Shown piece by piece: positions 1 through 9,215 of a stretch of 64,000 bases of DNA. Position 1 is the first letter of the stretch; each line of letters starts with the position of its first letter. The stretch covers positions 930,001 through 994,000 of the forward strand of contig NZ_WHUF01000001.1 in NCBI RefSeq assembly GCF_009380165.1, given 5' to 3'. Position numbers and translations under genes: made by a program. Below the pieces are notes generated by a model that worked only from the letters and a program-made list of their open reading frames with translations, made no database searches and was not told the DNA's origin. This stretch comes from Rugamonas rivuli (lineage in GTDB: Bacteria; Pseudomonadota; Gammaproteobacteria; Burkholderiales; Burkholderiaceae_D).

Positions 1-189
1 CAGAAAATCGCCGTGGAGAGGACGCTGTATGCGCGTTCTGCGGAGGAATCACAACTGGCGGCCCGCTGGGCCAGCGCCTGGCATAAACTGGTGCAACGCA
101 AGCTCGACCAGGCCCAGGCCATTCATCTTGAGCCGCGCATGGACTATGCCGGCTTCAGCATGCAGCCCCGTTCCCGGGTGCTGCACTAA
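1..189 (+). CDS. C-terminal end of an unidentified protein (partial)
   Basis: An open frame enters from the left edge in frame 1 and stops at TAA 187-189, giving the last 62 residues of a protein. The visible part is rich in Ala, Arg and Gln and has no membrane segment or motif I recognise. It converges on the Crp-like gene, with only 3 bases between the two stop codons. The real start lies outside the window. I cannot assign a function; that it is coding is inferred from the uninterrupted frame and tight spacing. Confidence 0.45.
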   Translation, partial: QKIAVERTLYARSAEESQLAARWASAWHKLVQRKLDQAQAIHLEPRMDYAGFSMQPRSRVLH

Positions 190-192
190 TCC

Positions 193-939
193 TTACGCCG
201 CGTATCGCATCGCCGTTGCCGCACCGGAGCGCGCTGCCTGATAGCAGCTGCCGGCGCGGCGTTCCATCAGGTCGCGGTCCAGCACCGTGACGCAGCCGCG
301 GCGATAGGCGATCAACCCTTCCTCCGACAATTTGCCTGCCGCGCCGGTGATGCTTTCGCGGCGCACGCCCAGCATATTGGCGATCATTTCCTGCGTTACC
401 TTCAACTCGTTCGACGTCGAGCGGTCCAGGCGCTCCAGCAGCCAGCGGCACAGCTTCTGTTCGATGCTGGTGTGGCGGCTGCCGGCGACGCTTTGCGCCA
501 GCTGGGCAAACATCGCGCTGGTGTAGCGCATCAACAGCTGGGCCAGCGGGCCGCCGCTGTAGAAGGCTTCGCGCAGCACGTCGGTGCGCAGGCGATAGCC
601 GTAGCCCGCGCACTGCACCACGGCCGAGTAGCTGGCGCGTTCGGCCGGATACAGCGCCACGCCCACCACGCCCTCGCTGCCGACGACGGCGATCTCGGTG
701 CTGGCGCCGTCTTCCATCACATATTGCAGGGAGACGATGGCGTTGGTCGGGAAGTAGGAGTATTCCACCTGATCGCCGAAGTCGAACAGGTGCTTATCTG
801 CGGGCAGCGTGACCAGTTCCAGGTCGCCAAACAGAGCTGTCAGATCTTCGCGTGACAGGGCGCGCAGCAAATCGTTCTGTTGCGCGCCGATCAGGCTGAT
901 GGTTGAACCAGGAGCTGCGTTGAGTTGGGTGCTGTTCAT
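193..939 (-). CDS. Crp/Fnr-family transcriptional regulator
   Basis: The 248-residue protein has the Crp/Fnr layout: a cyclic-nucleotide-binding-like beta-roll at about residues 25-140, a long dimer helix, and a C-terminal winged helix-turn-helix with the segment MIANMLGVRRESIT at about 185-200. There is no N-terminal cysteine cluster, so it is not an oxygen-sensing FNR; its ligand is unknown. The start is supported by an AGAGG-like ribosome site just upstream. It resembles the small 'Crp/Fnr family' regulators with an RRES recognition helix that are abundant in Oxalobacteraceae. Family is secure, target genes are not known. Confidence 0.85.
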   Translation of the reverse strand: MNSTQLNAAPGSTISLIGAQQNDLLRALSREDLTALFGDLELVTLPADKHLFDFGDQVEYSYFPTNAIVSLQYVMEDGASTEIAVVGSEGVVGVALYPAERASYSAVVQCAGYGYRLRTDVLREAFYSGGPLAQLLMRYTSAMFAQLAQSVAGSRHTSIEQKLCRWLLERLDRSTSNELKVTQEMIANMLGVRRESITGAAGKLSEEGLIAYRRGCVTVLDRDLMERRAGSCYQAARSGAATAMRYAA

Positions 940-1126
940 GATGCGCCTCTTGTGTCTGATTGATCCTTCGAATCATGTCGTGTGGATCACAGCGGCGAAT
1001 TCGCCTTGCCGATGTAGACACTGTATCCGCGCACCCAATCAGCAGGTATAGGAGCACCCTGTAGTCCTATGTAGGTTATGAACATTGCAAAATGTCATCT
1101 TTGTCCTACGCCCCGAGCCAGCCTAT

Positions 1127-3196
1127 TTAAAAGGTGGCCCGCAGCTGGACGTAGGCCATGCGCGGGGCGCCCACCATGCGGCCGGCGTTGCCGTCGACGT
1201 TGCGGGTGTAGTAGCGCTTGTCGGCGATGTTGTTGACGCCTGCCATGACTTCGTAGCCCGGCTTGCCCGGCAACTTCCAGCTCAGCTGCGCATTCCACAG
1301 GCGGAAGCCCGGCACCACGCCGTTGCTGCCGTTGGCCGCTTCGGCCACGGTGTTCGCGGCGTCCGAATACTGCTTGCTTTGATGCGTGGTCGACAGGTTG
1401 GCCGTCCATGCACCGACGCGGTAGCGCGCGCCCAGCGTGTCGGTGTTGCGCGAGTAGAACGGCACCTCCATGCCGGCGGTCGAACCGGAATCCTGGATCG
1501 CCCGGGTGTAGGTGTAGTTGGCGTACACGTTCAACCCGGCCAGCGCGCCGGCGTCGTCGAAGCTGTAGTCGGCCGCCGTCTCGATGCCGTCGTGACTGGT
1601 GGCGCCGAGGTTGCGGAACACGGGCGGCGTCGTGCCCGGCACTTGCAGGATCTGGTTATCGAACTTCAGCTTGAAGGCCGTCACTTCGGCATTGACCGCC
1701 CCGCTCTTCCAGCGCGCGCCCAGTTCGGCCGTCTTGGCCAGCTCGGGCACCAGCGGATTGGTTGGCGTCTGCGAGTTCAGCTGCGTGTTCTGCACCGGTC
1801 CGAAAGACGTGGTGTAGTTGGCGAACACGGTCAGCGCGCGGTTCACCAGGTACGCCACGTTCAACGACGGCAGCGCCTTGCTGTTCTCGGTCTCGAAGGT
1901 CGATTTGGCGCTCAGGTCGTTGCGCTCGGACTTGATGTGCTCGTATCGCACGCCCGGCGTGATGCGCCATGCACCCACGGCGATGCGGTCGTCGATGTAC
2001 ACGGCATGCGCATCGGTGCTGTTGACGAAGGTGGAGATCGCTCCCTTGGCGCCGGTGGACACGGTCTGGATGTAGTTGTTGTCATCACCCCGCTCGCGCA
2101 GATAGCGGTAGCCGACCGTCACGTCATGCGTCATGCCGCCACCGGCAAAGCGCTGCGTGTAGCGCGGTTCGATGCCCAGCACCTCGTAGTTGCGCGGCTG
2201 CCAGGTCAGCTGGGTCTTGGCGGCGTTGATCAGCGAGCTCTGACGGAAGCTGTCGCTGTAGTAGGCCTTGACCTCCAGCTCCTGCGTGGCCGACAAGGTG
2301 TTCAGGTAGCCGACATCGGCGCTGCGGCGGTCGCCGCTCCAGAAGTCGGTAGGCCTTGTGTTCTGGAATGGATCGGCGTTGTACTGCGCCACCGTCAGGC
2401 CGCCCGGCGTGCGCGAATTGACTTCGTAGTAGGACAGCTTGGCGTTCACCTCGCTGTGCGGCGTCAATTGATAACGGAACTTCAGCGCCAGATCGTTGAC
2501 CTTCTCGTCGCTGCCCGCGCGCCATTCGCTGCCGGCCATGCCCGAGTACAGCACCGCCACGCCCAGCCCACTCTCCTGCTGCGTGCCGACGAAGGCGCTG
2601 TATTGACGATTCTGGCCACCCTGGCCAAAGTCGTTGTAGCGGAAGCTGGCGTCGCCGCTCACGCCCGCCGTGTCCGGAATCGAACGGCTGCGGAAGTTGA
2701 TGATGCCGCCGACGTTCTGCGGGCCGTAGCGCACCGCGCCGCCGCCGCGCACCACGTCGATCGATTCGATGTTGTTCAGGCTGACCGGCGCGAACGACAG
2801 CTGCGGCTGGCCGTAAGGCGCGACCGCCAGCGGAATGCCGTCGAGCAGCACGGTCGAGCGCGGCGAGTAGCGCCCCGTCAAGCCGCGCACGCCGATGTTG
2901 AGCGAGACCGCGCTGCCGGCGGTACCGGAGTTGTCGGTGGCCTGCACGCCCGGAATGCGGCGCATCACGTCGCCGATGTCGGCTGCGCCGGTGTTGTCGA
3001 TGTCTTCCTTCTTCATCACGGTGCGGGCGCCGGCGAAGTTCTTCACGCTGTTCTGCAAACCCGACCCCAGCCAGCTGCCCGACACCTGGATCGATTCGAT
3101 GGGCGCGGCGGCTTCCTGCGCATGGGAAGACAAGGCCAGCAAGGACACGGCGGCGGCGATCAGCGAACGTTTGAACGGGAGGGTAGTCAGCGGCAT
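1127..3196 (-). CDS. FecA-like TonB-dependent siderophore/ferric-citrate receptor
   Basis: The product is a 689-residue outer-membrane receptor. A signal peptide (residues 1-26, ending SSHAQ) precedes a plug domain whose core (SLNIGVRGLTGRYSPRST, then DGIPLAVAPYGQPQ and RYGPQNVGGIINF) closely resembles E. coli FecA. A 22-strand barrel ends in a terminal Phe (LRATF). Unlike E. coli FecA there is no extra N-terminal signalling domain, and no fecI/fecR pair is adjacent, so it is probably a plain importer. I chose the ATG at 3196 because it begins the signal peptide; a longer frame starts at 3250 but would run through the promoter. A Fur box lies just upstream, consistent with iron repression. 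The exact ligand is unproven. Confidence 0.88.
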   Translation of the reverse strand: MPLTTLPFKRSLIAAAVSLLALSSHAQEAAAPIESIQVSGSWLGSGLQNSVKNFAGARTVMKKEDIDNTGAADIGDVMRRIPGVQATDNSGTAGSAVSLNIGVRGLTGRYSPRSTVLLDGIPLAVAPYGQPQLSFAPVSLNNIESIDVVRGGGAVRYGPQNVGGIINFRSRSIPDTAGVSGDASFRYNDFGQGGQNRQYSAFVGTQQESGLGVAVLYSGMAGSEWRAGSDEKVNDLALKFRYQLTPHSEVNAKLSYYEVNSRTPGGLTVAQYNADPFQNTRPTDFWSGDRRSADVGYLNTLSATQELEVKAYYSDSFRQSSLINAAKTQLTWQPRNYEVLGIEPRYTQRFAGGGMTHDVTVGYRYLRERGDDNNYIQTVSTGAKGAISTFVNSTDAHAVYIDDRIAVGAWRITPGVRYEHIKSERNDLSAKSTFETENSKALPSLNVAYLVNRALTVFANYTTSFGPVQNTQLNSQTPTNPLVPELAKTAELGARWKSGAVNAEVTAFKLKFDNQILQVPGTTPPVFRNLGATSHDGIETAADYSFDDAGALAGLNVYANYTYTRAIQDSGSTAGMEVPFYSRNTDTLGARYRVGAWTANLSTTHQSKQYSDAANTVAEAANGSNGVVPGFRLWNAQLSWKLPGKPGYEVMAGVNNIADKRYYTRNVDGNAGRMVGAPRMAYVQLRATF

Positions 3197-3227
3197 AGTG
3201 AGGTGTAGTTCAGTTTCAACGGCGCAA

Positions 3228-3256
3228 ATGATAACACTTCTCATTCTCAAATGTAA
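3228..3256 (-). promoter_or_regulatory. Fur-box promoter of the FecA-like receptor
   Basis: Read on the minus strand, a -35 element TTACAT (3251-3256) and a -10 element TATCAT (3228-3233) are separated by exactly 17 bases. The 19-mer GAGAATGAGAAGTGTTATC (3230-3248) lies across the spacer and -10 and matches the classical Fur consensus at 14 of 19 positions. Fe-Fur bound here would block RNA polymerase. The site may also influence the divergent DUF2946 gene. Confidence 0.7.
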
Positions 3257-3272
3257 ATGCGTGGAGATTTGT

Positions 3273-3278
3273 TATAAT
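3273..3278 (+). promoter_or_regulatory. -10 hexamer TATAAT close to the DUF2946 start
   Basis: A perfect TATAAT ends only 7 bases before the ATG at 3286. If used, transcription would begin at or next to the start codon, giving a leaderless or very short-leader mRNA. No good -35 is visible 16-18 bases upstream, so the call is tentative. Confidence 0.35.
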
Positions 3279-3285
3279 TGGGACC

Positions 3286-3642
3286 ATGCACAAATTCGTG
3301 AAACGCCGGACACTGTACCTCTGGATCGCCATCATGGCCGTCCTGTTCAGTGCACTCGCGCCTGCTGTTTCACGCGCCATGACGCCGTCTTCACCTTACG
3401 GCTACGCCGAGATCTGCTCGGTCGACCAGATCAAGAAATCCCCGGCCAAGTACGACCACACCACGGAGCACTGCCCGTACTGCGCCACCCACGGCGGCAC
3501 GTACGCGCTGCTGCCGCCTGTCATGGCCAGCTTCGCCGTCATCGGCGGCCATGACTACTACCCACCGCTGTTCTACAACGCCCCGCGCCCGCTGCATAGC
3601 TGGAGCGCCGCCAAACCGCGCGGACCGCCCGCCCGTTCCTGA
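3286..3642 (+). CDS. DUF2946-family small secreted/membrane protein
   Basis: The 118-residue protein starts with a basic N-terminus and a hydrophobic segment (about residues 9-30, ending VSRA) that is a signal peptide or membrane anchor. It then carries the conserved cysteine motif EHCPYCATHGG near residues 64-74 typical of DUF2946. Members of this family often sit beside TonB receptors or copper/metal genes; a metal-binding role via the C-x-x-C-x-x-H cluster is plausible but unproven. It is followed 74 bases later by a TonB receptor on the same strand, probably one transcript, and diverges from the Fur-controlled FecA-like gene. Confidence 0.75.
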   Translation: MHKFVKRRTLYLWIAIMAVLFSALAPAVSRAMTPSSPYGYAEICSVDQIKKSPAKYDHTTEHCPYCATHGGTYALLPPVMASFAVIGGHDYYPPLFYNAPRPLHSWSAAKPRGPPARS

Positions 3643-3716
3643 TCGTCTGCCGTATCCGCTGCCGCCCGTCGCCATCGTGCGCGGGTAGCGGTCATCATCC
3701 CAACATCAGGAACACC

Positions 3717-5981
3717 ATGAAAACGACCATGTCACCATTGGCGCTGGCGCTGCTTGCCGCCTTCTCCACCTTCGCCTGCGCGGAGGACGCGCCAGTCCAT
3801 TTACTGGGCACCGTCACCATTACCGGCAACCGTCCGACCTCGCTGCCGACGCAGATCCCGACCACGATTGAAGGCATCACCCAGGCCGAAATCGAAAAGA
3901 CCATCAACGCCACCGACGCCGAAGACGCGTTGAAATACCTTCCCAGCCTGCTGGTGCGCAAGCGCTACATCGGCGACTACAACCACGCCGTGCTGTCCAC
4001 CCGCGCTTCCGGCACCGGCAACAGTGCGCGCTCGATGGTGTACGCCGACGGCATCCTGCTGTCCAACTACCTGGGCAACGGCGCCAGCTTCGCGCCGCGC
4101 TGGGGCATGGTCAGCCCGGAGCAAATCGATCGCGTCGATGTGCTGTACGGTCCCTTCTCCGCGGCCTACGGCGGCAACTCGGTCGGTGCGGTGGTCGATT
4201 ACGTCACCCGCATGCCGACCAAATTCGAGGCCCACGCCAAGCTGACGCTGACGCACCAGCCCTTCGACCTGTATGGCACCAGCGACAGCTACGACGGCAA
4301 GCGCGCCAGCATCGCGCTGGGCGACCGCCAGGGCGCCTGGTCGTGGTATGTGGACGTGAGCCGCACCGACAGCGAAGGCCAGCCACTGACCTTCCCCGCC
4401 AAGAACGTCAGCAAGCCAAGCAGCGCGGGCATCCCCGTCACCGGCGCGGTCGCGGGCCTGGACCGCACCAACAGCAACTGGCTGCTGCTGGGCGCCGGCA
4501 CCCAGTACCACACGGTGCAGGACCAGTTCAAGGCCAAGCTTGCCTACGACTTCTCGCCAACGGTGCGTGCCACCTACACCTTCGGCCTGTGGCGCAACGA
4601 TTCCGAAGGCCGTCCCGAAACCTATCTGCGCGATGCGGCGGGACGCCCGGTCTACTTCGGCGCCGTCAACATCGCCGGCAGCAGCTACACGCTGGGCGCG
4701 ACGGACTTCAACGTGTCGAATGAAAAACTGCAGCACGTGATGCACGGCCTGACCGTCAAGTCCAACACCAGGGGCGTGTTCGACTGGGAGCTGGCCGCCA
4801 GCCTGTACGACTACGACAAGGACCGCCTGCGCGCAGCCACCGTCGAACTGCCAGGCGCATTGTCCGGAGGCCCGGGCCGCATCGTCAACCAGGGCGGCAC
4901 CGGCTGGAACACCTTGTCGGCCAAGGGCGTATGGCGTCCGGATGCCGCGCATGTGGCGGAATTCGGCTACCAGCGCGAAGCCTACAAGCTGGCCAGCATC
5001 GAGAACACCACCAGCAACTGGATCGACGGCGCACCGGGCGACCGCAACTCCGCCTTCGCCGGCAAGACCGAAACCAACAGCCTGTATGCGCAGGACAGCT
5101 GGAAGTTCGCACCGGAGTGGAAGACGGTGCTGGGCATGCGCTACGAGCGCTGGACCGCGCACGACGGCGCCACCTCCAACCGCCTGACCACCAAGCCGCA
5201 TCCGGAGCGCAGCGAAAACTACCTGTCGCCGAAAGCCGCGCTGGCGTATCAGGCCAGCGATGCATGGGTGCTGAAAGCCTCGCTGGGCCGTGCCGTACGC
5301 ATGCCGACCGTGTCCGAGTTGTACCAGGGCGGCATCAATGCGAGCGGACAGCTGATCAACAACGATCCGAATCTGAAGCCGGAAAAATCCTGGACCACCG
5401 AGCTGACTGCGGAACGCCGCCTGGCCTCAGGCCAGCTGCGCCTGACCGCGTTCGGCGAACGCACCAAGGACGCGCTGTACTCGCAAGTGAACGTGCTGGC
5501 CGGCGCCTCGGTCAGCACCGTGCAGAACGTCGACCGCATCAACACCAAGGGCCTGGAAGCCGCCTACACGGCGGACGATGTGTGGGTGCGTGGCCTGGGC
5601 CTGAGCTCCAGCCTCACCTGGACCGATTCCAAGATCGCCCGCAACGACAAGTTCGCCGCCAGCGTGGGCAAGTGGCAGCCCCGCATACCCGAGTGGCGTG
5701 CCACCGGCGTCGCCAACTACGACGTGAACGACCAGCTGTCGCTGACGCTGGCGGCGCGCTACAGCGGCCGTCAATACTCGACGCTGGACAACACCGACGT
5801 CAATGGCTTCGCCTACATGGGCGCCAGCAAATACTTCACCACCGACGTGCGCGCACGCTACCGCATCAACCGCCAGTGGAGCGCCGCCGTGGGTATCGAT
5901 AACCTCAACAACTACAAGTACTGGAACTTCCACCCGTATCCGCAACGGACCTACGTGGCGGAACTAAAGTTCGATCTTTAA
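3717..5981 (+). CDS. TonB-dependent receptor (metal or metal-chelate uptake)
   Basis: A 754-residue outer-membrane receptor. It has a signal peptide (about residues 1-22, ending CAE), a plug domain with EDALKYLPSLLVRKRYIGD and VLYGPFSAAYGGNS, and a long barrel that ends IDNLNNYKYWNFHPYPQRT and a final Leu. The plug and the terminal 'DNLNN...HPYP.RT' block are nearly the same as in the receptor at 9216-11507, so the two are paralogues. The start has an AGGA ribosome site (CAGGAACACC). Linkage to a DUF2946 gene suggests a metal ligand, with copper or another transition metal as one guess. The substrate cannot be read from sequence. Confidence 0.87.
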   Translation: MKTTMSPLALALLAAFSTFACAEDAPVHLLGTVTITGNRPTSLPTQIPTTIEGITQAEIEKTINATDAEDALKYLPSLLVRKRYIGDYNHAVLSTRASGTGNSARSMVYADGILLSNYLGNGASFAPRWGMVSPEQIDRVDVLYGPFSAAYGGNSVGAVVDYVTRMPTKFEAHAKLTLTHQPFDLYGTSDSYDGKRASIALGDRQGAWSWYVDVSRTDSEGQPLTFPAKNVSKPSSAGIPVTGAVAGLDRTNSNWLLLGAGTQYHTVQDQFKAKLAYDFSPTVRATYTFGLWRNDSEGRPETYLRDAAGRPVYFGAVNIAGSSYTLGATDFNVSNEKLQHVMHGLTVKSNTRGVFDWELAASLYDYDKDRLRAATVELPGALSGGPGRIVNQGGTGWNTLSAKGVWRPDAAHVAEFGYQREAYKLASIENTTSNWIDGAPGDRNSAFAGKTETNSLYAQDSWKFAPEWKTVLGMRYERWTAHDGATSNRLTTKPHPERSENYLSPKAALAYQASDAWVLKASLGRAVRMPTVSELYQGGINASGQLINNDPNLKPEKSWTTELTAERRLASGQLRLTAFGERTKDALYSQVNVLAGASVSTVQNVDRINTKGLEAAYTADDVWVRGLGLSSSLTWTDSKIARNDKFAASVGKWQPRIPEWRATGVANYDVNDQLSLTLAARYSGRQYSTLDNTDVNGFAYMGASKYFTTDVRARYRINRQWSAAVGIDNLNNYKYWNFHPYPQRTYVAELKFDL

Positions 5982-5992
5982 GCAGCAAGCCC

Positions 5993-6026
5993 GCAGGCGC
6001 AATCGGATTTTTTCGATTGCGCCTGC
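5993..6026. repeat. 13-bp perfect inverted repeat after the receptor gene
   Basis: Arms GCAGGCGCAATCG (5993-6005) and CGATTGCGCCTGC (6014-6026) are perfectly complementary, with an 8-base loop GATTTTTT. It begins 12 bases after the receptor stop and just before the hmp promoter. The stem is terminator-like, but the T-run is in the loop and not after the stem, so it may act as an mRNA 3'-end stabiliser or a non-canonical terminator. Confidence 0.55.
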
Positions 6027-6027
6027 T

Positions 6028-6056
6028 CTGACATTTAAACATTCATGTGATATACT
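6028..6056 (+). promoter_or_regulatory. Probable sigma-70 promoter of hmp
   Basis: CTGACA (6028-6033, 5 of 6 to the -35 consensus) and TATACT (6051-6056, 5 of 6 to the -10) are 17 bases apart. The expected start of transcription is near 6062-6063. The spacer includes the small palindrome ACATTCATGT, a possible regulator half-site, but I do not see a convincing NsrR consensus. Confidence 0.6.
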
Positions 6057-6088
6057 TCTTTATGTCGAAACCAAACATGGACCGTAAA

Positions 6089-7270
6089 ATGCTCAGCACC
6101 GAACAAAAAGCCATCATCAGCGCCACCGTCCCGATTCTCGAACAAGGCGGCGAAGCGCTGACGCGCCACTTCTATCTGACGCTGTTCCGCGACTTCCCGC
6201 AAGTGAAGCCCATCTTCAACCAGGCCAACCAGGCGGACGGCAATCAACAGCGCGCACTGGCCAACGCGGTGCTGATGTACGCGAAGAATATCGAACGGCT
6301 GGAGCAACTGGGTCCGCTGGTTTCCACCATCATCAACAAGCATGTATCGCTGCAAATCCAGCGCGAGCACTATCCTATGGTCGGCGCCTCGCTGCTGAAG
6401 GCGATCCGCGAAGTACTGGGCGCCGACGTCGCCACCGACGCGGTGCTGGACGCATGGGGCGCGGCTTACGGACAACTGGCCGACATCCTGGCCGGCGCCG
6501 AGCAAAGCATCTACGAAAAGAACGCTGCGGCAGAAGGCGGCTGGAGCGGCGCGCGCGAGTTCAAGGTCGTATCGAAGACGGCGGAAAGCGACGAAGTCAC
6601 CTCCTTCGTCTTGCAGCCGGCGGACGGCGGCAAGGTGGTGGCGCATGCTCCGGGCCAGTATATCGGCCTGCTGGCAGTAGTGAACGGCGAAGAGCAGCGC
6701 CGCCAGTACTCGCTGTCAGCGGTGAGCAACGGCAGCAGCTACCGCATCAGCGTCAAGCGCGAGCCGGGTGGCGCGGTGTCCAACTACCTGCACGACCATG
6801 TCGGCGTTGGCGACAGCCTGCAACTGTTCCCGCCGTCGGGCGACTTCACGCTGGCGGACAGCGACAAGCCGCTGGTGCTGATCAGCGGCGGCGTCGGCAT
6901 CACGCCTACGCTGGCGATGCTGACGGCGGCGCTGACCTCCGGCCGCCGCATCCACTTCATCCACGCGGCACGCCACGCCAACGTGCACGCCTTCCGTGAC
7001 CACATCGACGCGCTGGCGGCACAACACCCGCAACTGCAACGCTTCTACTGCTACGAAGCGGCCAATGACGCCGGCCCGCAGCCGCATGCCACCGGCTACA
7101 TCGACCAGCAGAAACTGGGCGCCTGGCTGCCGGAGACGCGCGACGTCGAAGCCTACTTCCTCGGCCCGACGCCATTCATGAAAGCCATCAAGTCGCACCT
7201 GCTGGAACTGGGCGTGCCGCAGTCGCAAACCTACTACGAGTTCTTCGGCCCGGCCGAAGCCTTGGGCTGA
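6089..7270 (+). CDS. hmp: Flavohaemoglobin / nitric oxide dioxygenase
   Basis: The 393-residue protein matches Hmp: an N-terminal globin (about 1-140; distal region YLTLFRDFPQVKPIF, proximal haem His in VSLQIQREHYPMVG), a ferredoxin-reductase FAD domain with RQYSLS (about 190-205), and an NAD domain with GGVGITPTLAML and a C-terminal YEFFGP. It converts NO and O2 to nitrate using NAD(P)H in the cytoplasm. The start at 6089 (MLSTEQ) fits family N-termini; ATGs at 6047 and 6062 are in frame but 6047 precedes the predicted transcription start. No strong ribosome site is visible. Length is normal for the family (E. coli 396). Confidence 0.95.
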   Translation: MLSTEQKAIISATVPILEQGGEALTRHFYLTLFRDFPQVKPIFNQANQADGNQQRALANAVLMYAKNIERLEQLGPLVSTIINKHVSLQIQREHYPMVGASLLKAIREVLGADVATDAVLDAWGAAYGQLADILAGAEQSIYEKNAAAEGGWSGAREFKVVSKTAESDEVTSFVLQPADGGKVVAHAPGQYIGLLAVVNGEEQRRQYSLSAVSNGSSYRISVKREPGGAVSNYLHDHVGVGDSLQLFPPSGDFTLADSDKPLVLISGGVGITPTLAMLTAALTSGRRIHFIHAARHANVHAFRDHIDALAAQHPQLQRFYCYEAANDAGPQPHATGYIDQQKLGAWLPETRDVEAYFLGPTPFMKAIKSHLLELGVPQSQTYYEFFGPAEALG

Positions 7271-7290
7271 TCTTTAGCCGGGCGTGATAA

Positions 7291-7323
7291 GATGTCGGTG
7301 CTTCATCCACTAACACCGACATC
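7291..7323 (+). promoter_or_regulatory. 10-bp inverted repeat abutting the zur-like start codon
   Basis: GATGTCGGTG (7291-7300) and CACCGACATC (7314-7323) are perfect complementary arms around a 13-base loop. The 3' arm ends at the base before the ATG at 7324, and no Shine-Dalgarno is visible. It could be an operator, an RNA hairpin that limits initiation, or the 3' end of hmp mRNA. There is no T-run, so a simple terminator is unlikely. Confidence 0.5.
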
Positions 7324-7749
7324 ATGCATACCCCAGTAGCAGACCAAGCAGAAACCCTGATACGTGCCACCGGCGCCCGCGTGACGCGCCCGCGCGTCAC
7401 GGTGCTGGAGTTTCTGCTGGCCCAGCACAAGTCGCTGACGCATCACGAGATCCACGCCCAGTTGTCCGACGCCGCACTCGACCCGGTCACGCTGTACCGC
7501 GTGCTGGAATGGCTGACCGAGAACGAACTGGTACACCGCATCGCCGGCGCCGACACCGTCTGGCGCTTCAGCGCGGGCGCCGGCCACCACTCGCACGAAC
7601 ACGCACACTTCCAATGCACCAGCTGCGAGGAAGTGACCTGCTTTACCGAGGTCGCGCTACCGCGCAAGATCAAGCTTCCCGAAGGCTTCCAGAGCCAGGA
7701 AATGGACTTCCTCATCAAGGGCACCTGCCCGCACTGCGCCAAGCGCTAA
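7324..7749 (+). CDS. zur: Fur-family metalloregulator, probably Zur
   Basis: A 141-residue Fur-type repressor: an N-terminal winged helix (TRPRVTVLEFLL, TLYRVLEWL), then a metal/dimerisation domain. The His-rich stretch HHSHEHAHFQCTSC and the two CxxC pairs (C98/C101 and C135/C138) form the usual structural and regulatory zinc sites. It lies upstream of a CobW-family GTPase preceded by two palindromic operators, the context typical of Zur (zinc starvation response). It has Zur-like features and the typical DNA-binding arrangement, but Fur-family specificity cannot be fixed from sequence alone; another member such as Fur or a PerR-like protein is less likely. Confidence 0.75.
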   Translation: MHTPVADQAETLIRATGARVTRPRVTVLEFLLAQHKSLTHHEIHAQLSDAALDPVTLYRVLEWLTENELVHRIAGADTVWRFSAGAGHHSHEHAHFQCTSCEEVTCFTEVALPRKIKLPEGFQSQEMDFLIKGTCPHCAKR

Positions 7750-7835
7750 CTCCCGCAATCGTTCGTCCTCATAGCGACAGGCCCCGGCAAGGGCGGCCTG
7801 CCGCATCGTCACGTCCATTCCCACCGCAGAAATTT

Positions 7836-7856
7836 TAATGCAACTGTATTGCATTA
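7836..7856. promoter_or_regulatory. Putative Zur operator 1
   Basis: A 21-base palindrome with perfect 8-base arms, TAATGCAA-N5-TTGCATTA, in the zur-cobW intergenic region. Its arms and spacing recur in a second copy whose centre is 51 bases downstream. Assignment to Zur is inferred from the adjacent Fur-family gene and the CobW target; no binding data. Confidence 0.65.
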
Positions 7857-7886
7857 ACAATCCAGACCAACTATGATGCAGATCGA

Positions 7887-7907
7887 TTATGCAAGTCAAT
7901 TGCATTA
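7887..7907. promoter_or_regulatory. Putative Zur operator 2
   Basis: TTATGCAA-N5-TTGCATTA, the same 8+5+8 architecture as operator 1 with one arm mismatch, ending 51 bases before the cobW ATG. Two spaced operators suggest cooperative repression of the downstream CobW-receptor-ABC unit. Confidence 0.65.
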
Positions 7908-7958
7908 GAGAGTATCCCATCAATCCCTGCGCACACGCGCAACCACCGCGAGAATCTC

Positions 7959-9206
<1,248 letters not shown>

Positions 9207-9215
9207 GACCCAACT

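Noticed and set aside
1085..3208. Very long plus-strand open frame opposite the FecA-like receptor
   Set aside because: It mirrors the receptor gene with low-complexity Arg/Ala/Val-rich sequence, a GC-rich shadow frame; the receptor has clear motifs.
6028..6088. NsrR operator upstream of hmp
   Set aside because: Only the short palindrome ACATTCATGT is present; it does not match the longer NsrR consensus well enough to call.
7750..7958. Possible cobalamin riboswitch before the CobW gene
   Set aside because: The interval is about 200 bases and holds two Zur-like palindromes; I see none of the conserved cobalamin-riboswitch blocks, and the CobW has zinc-type features.
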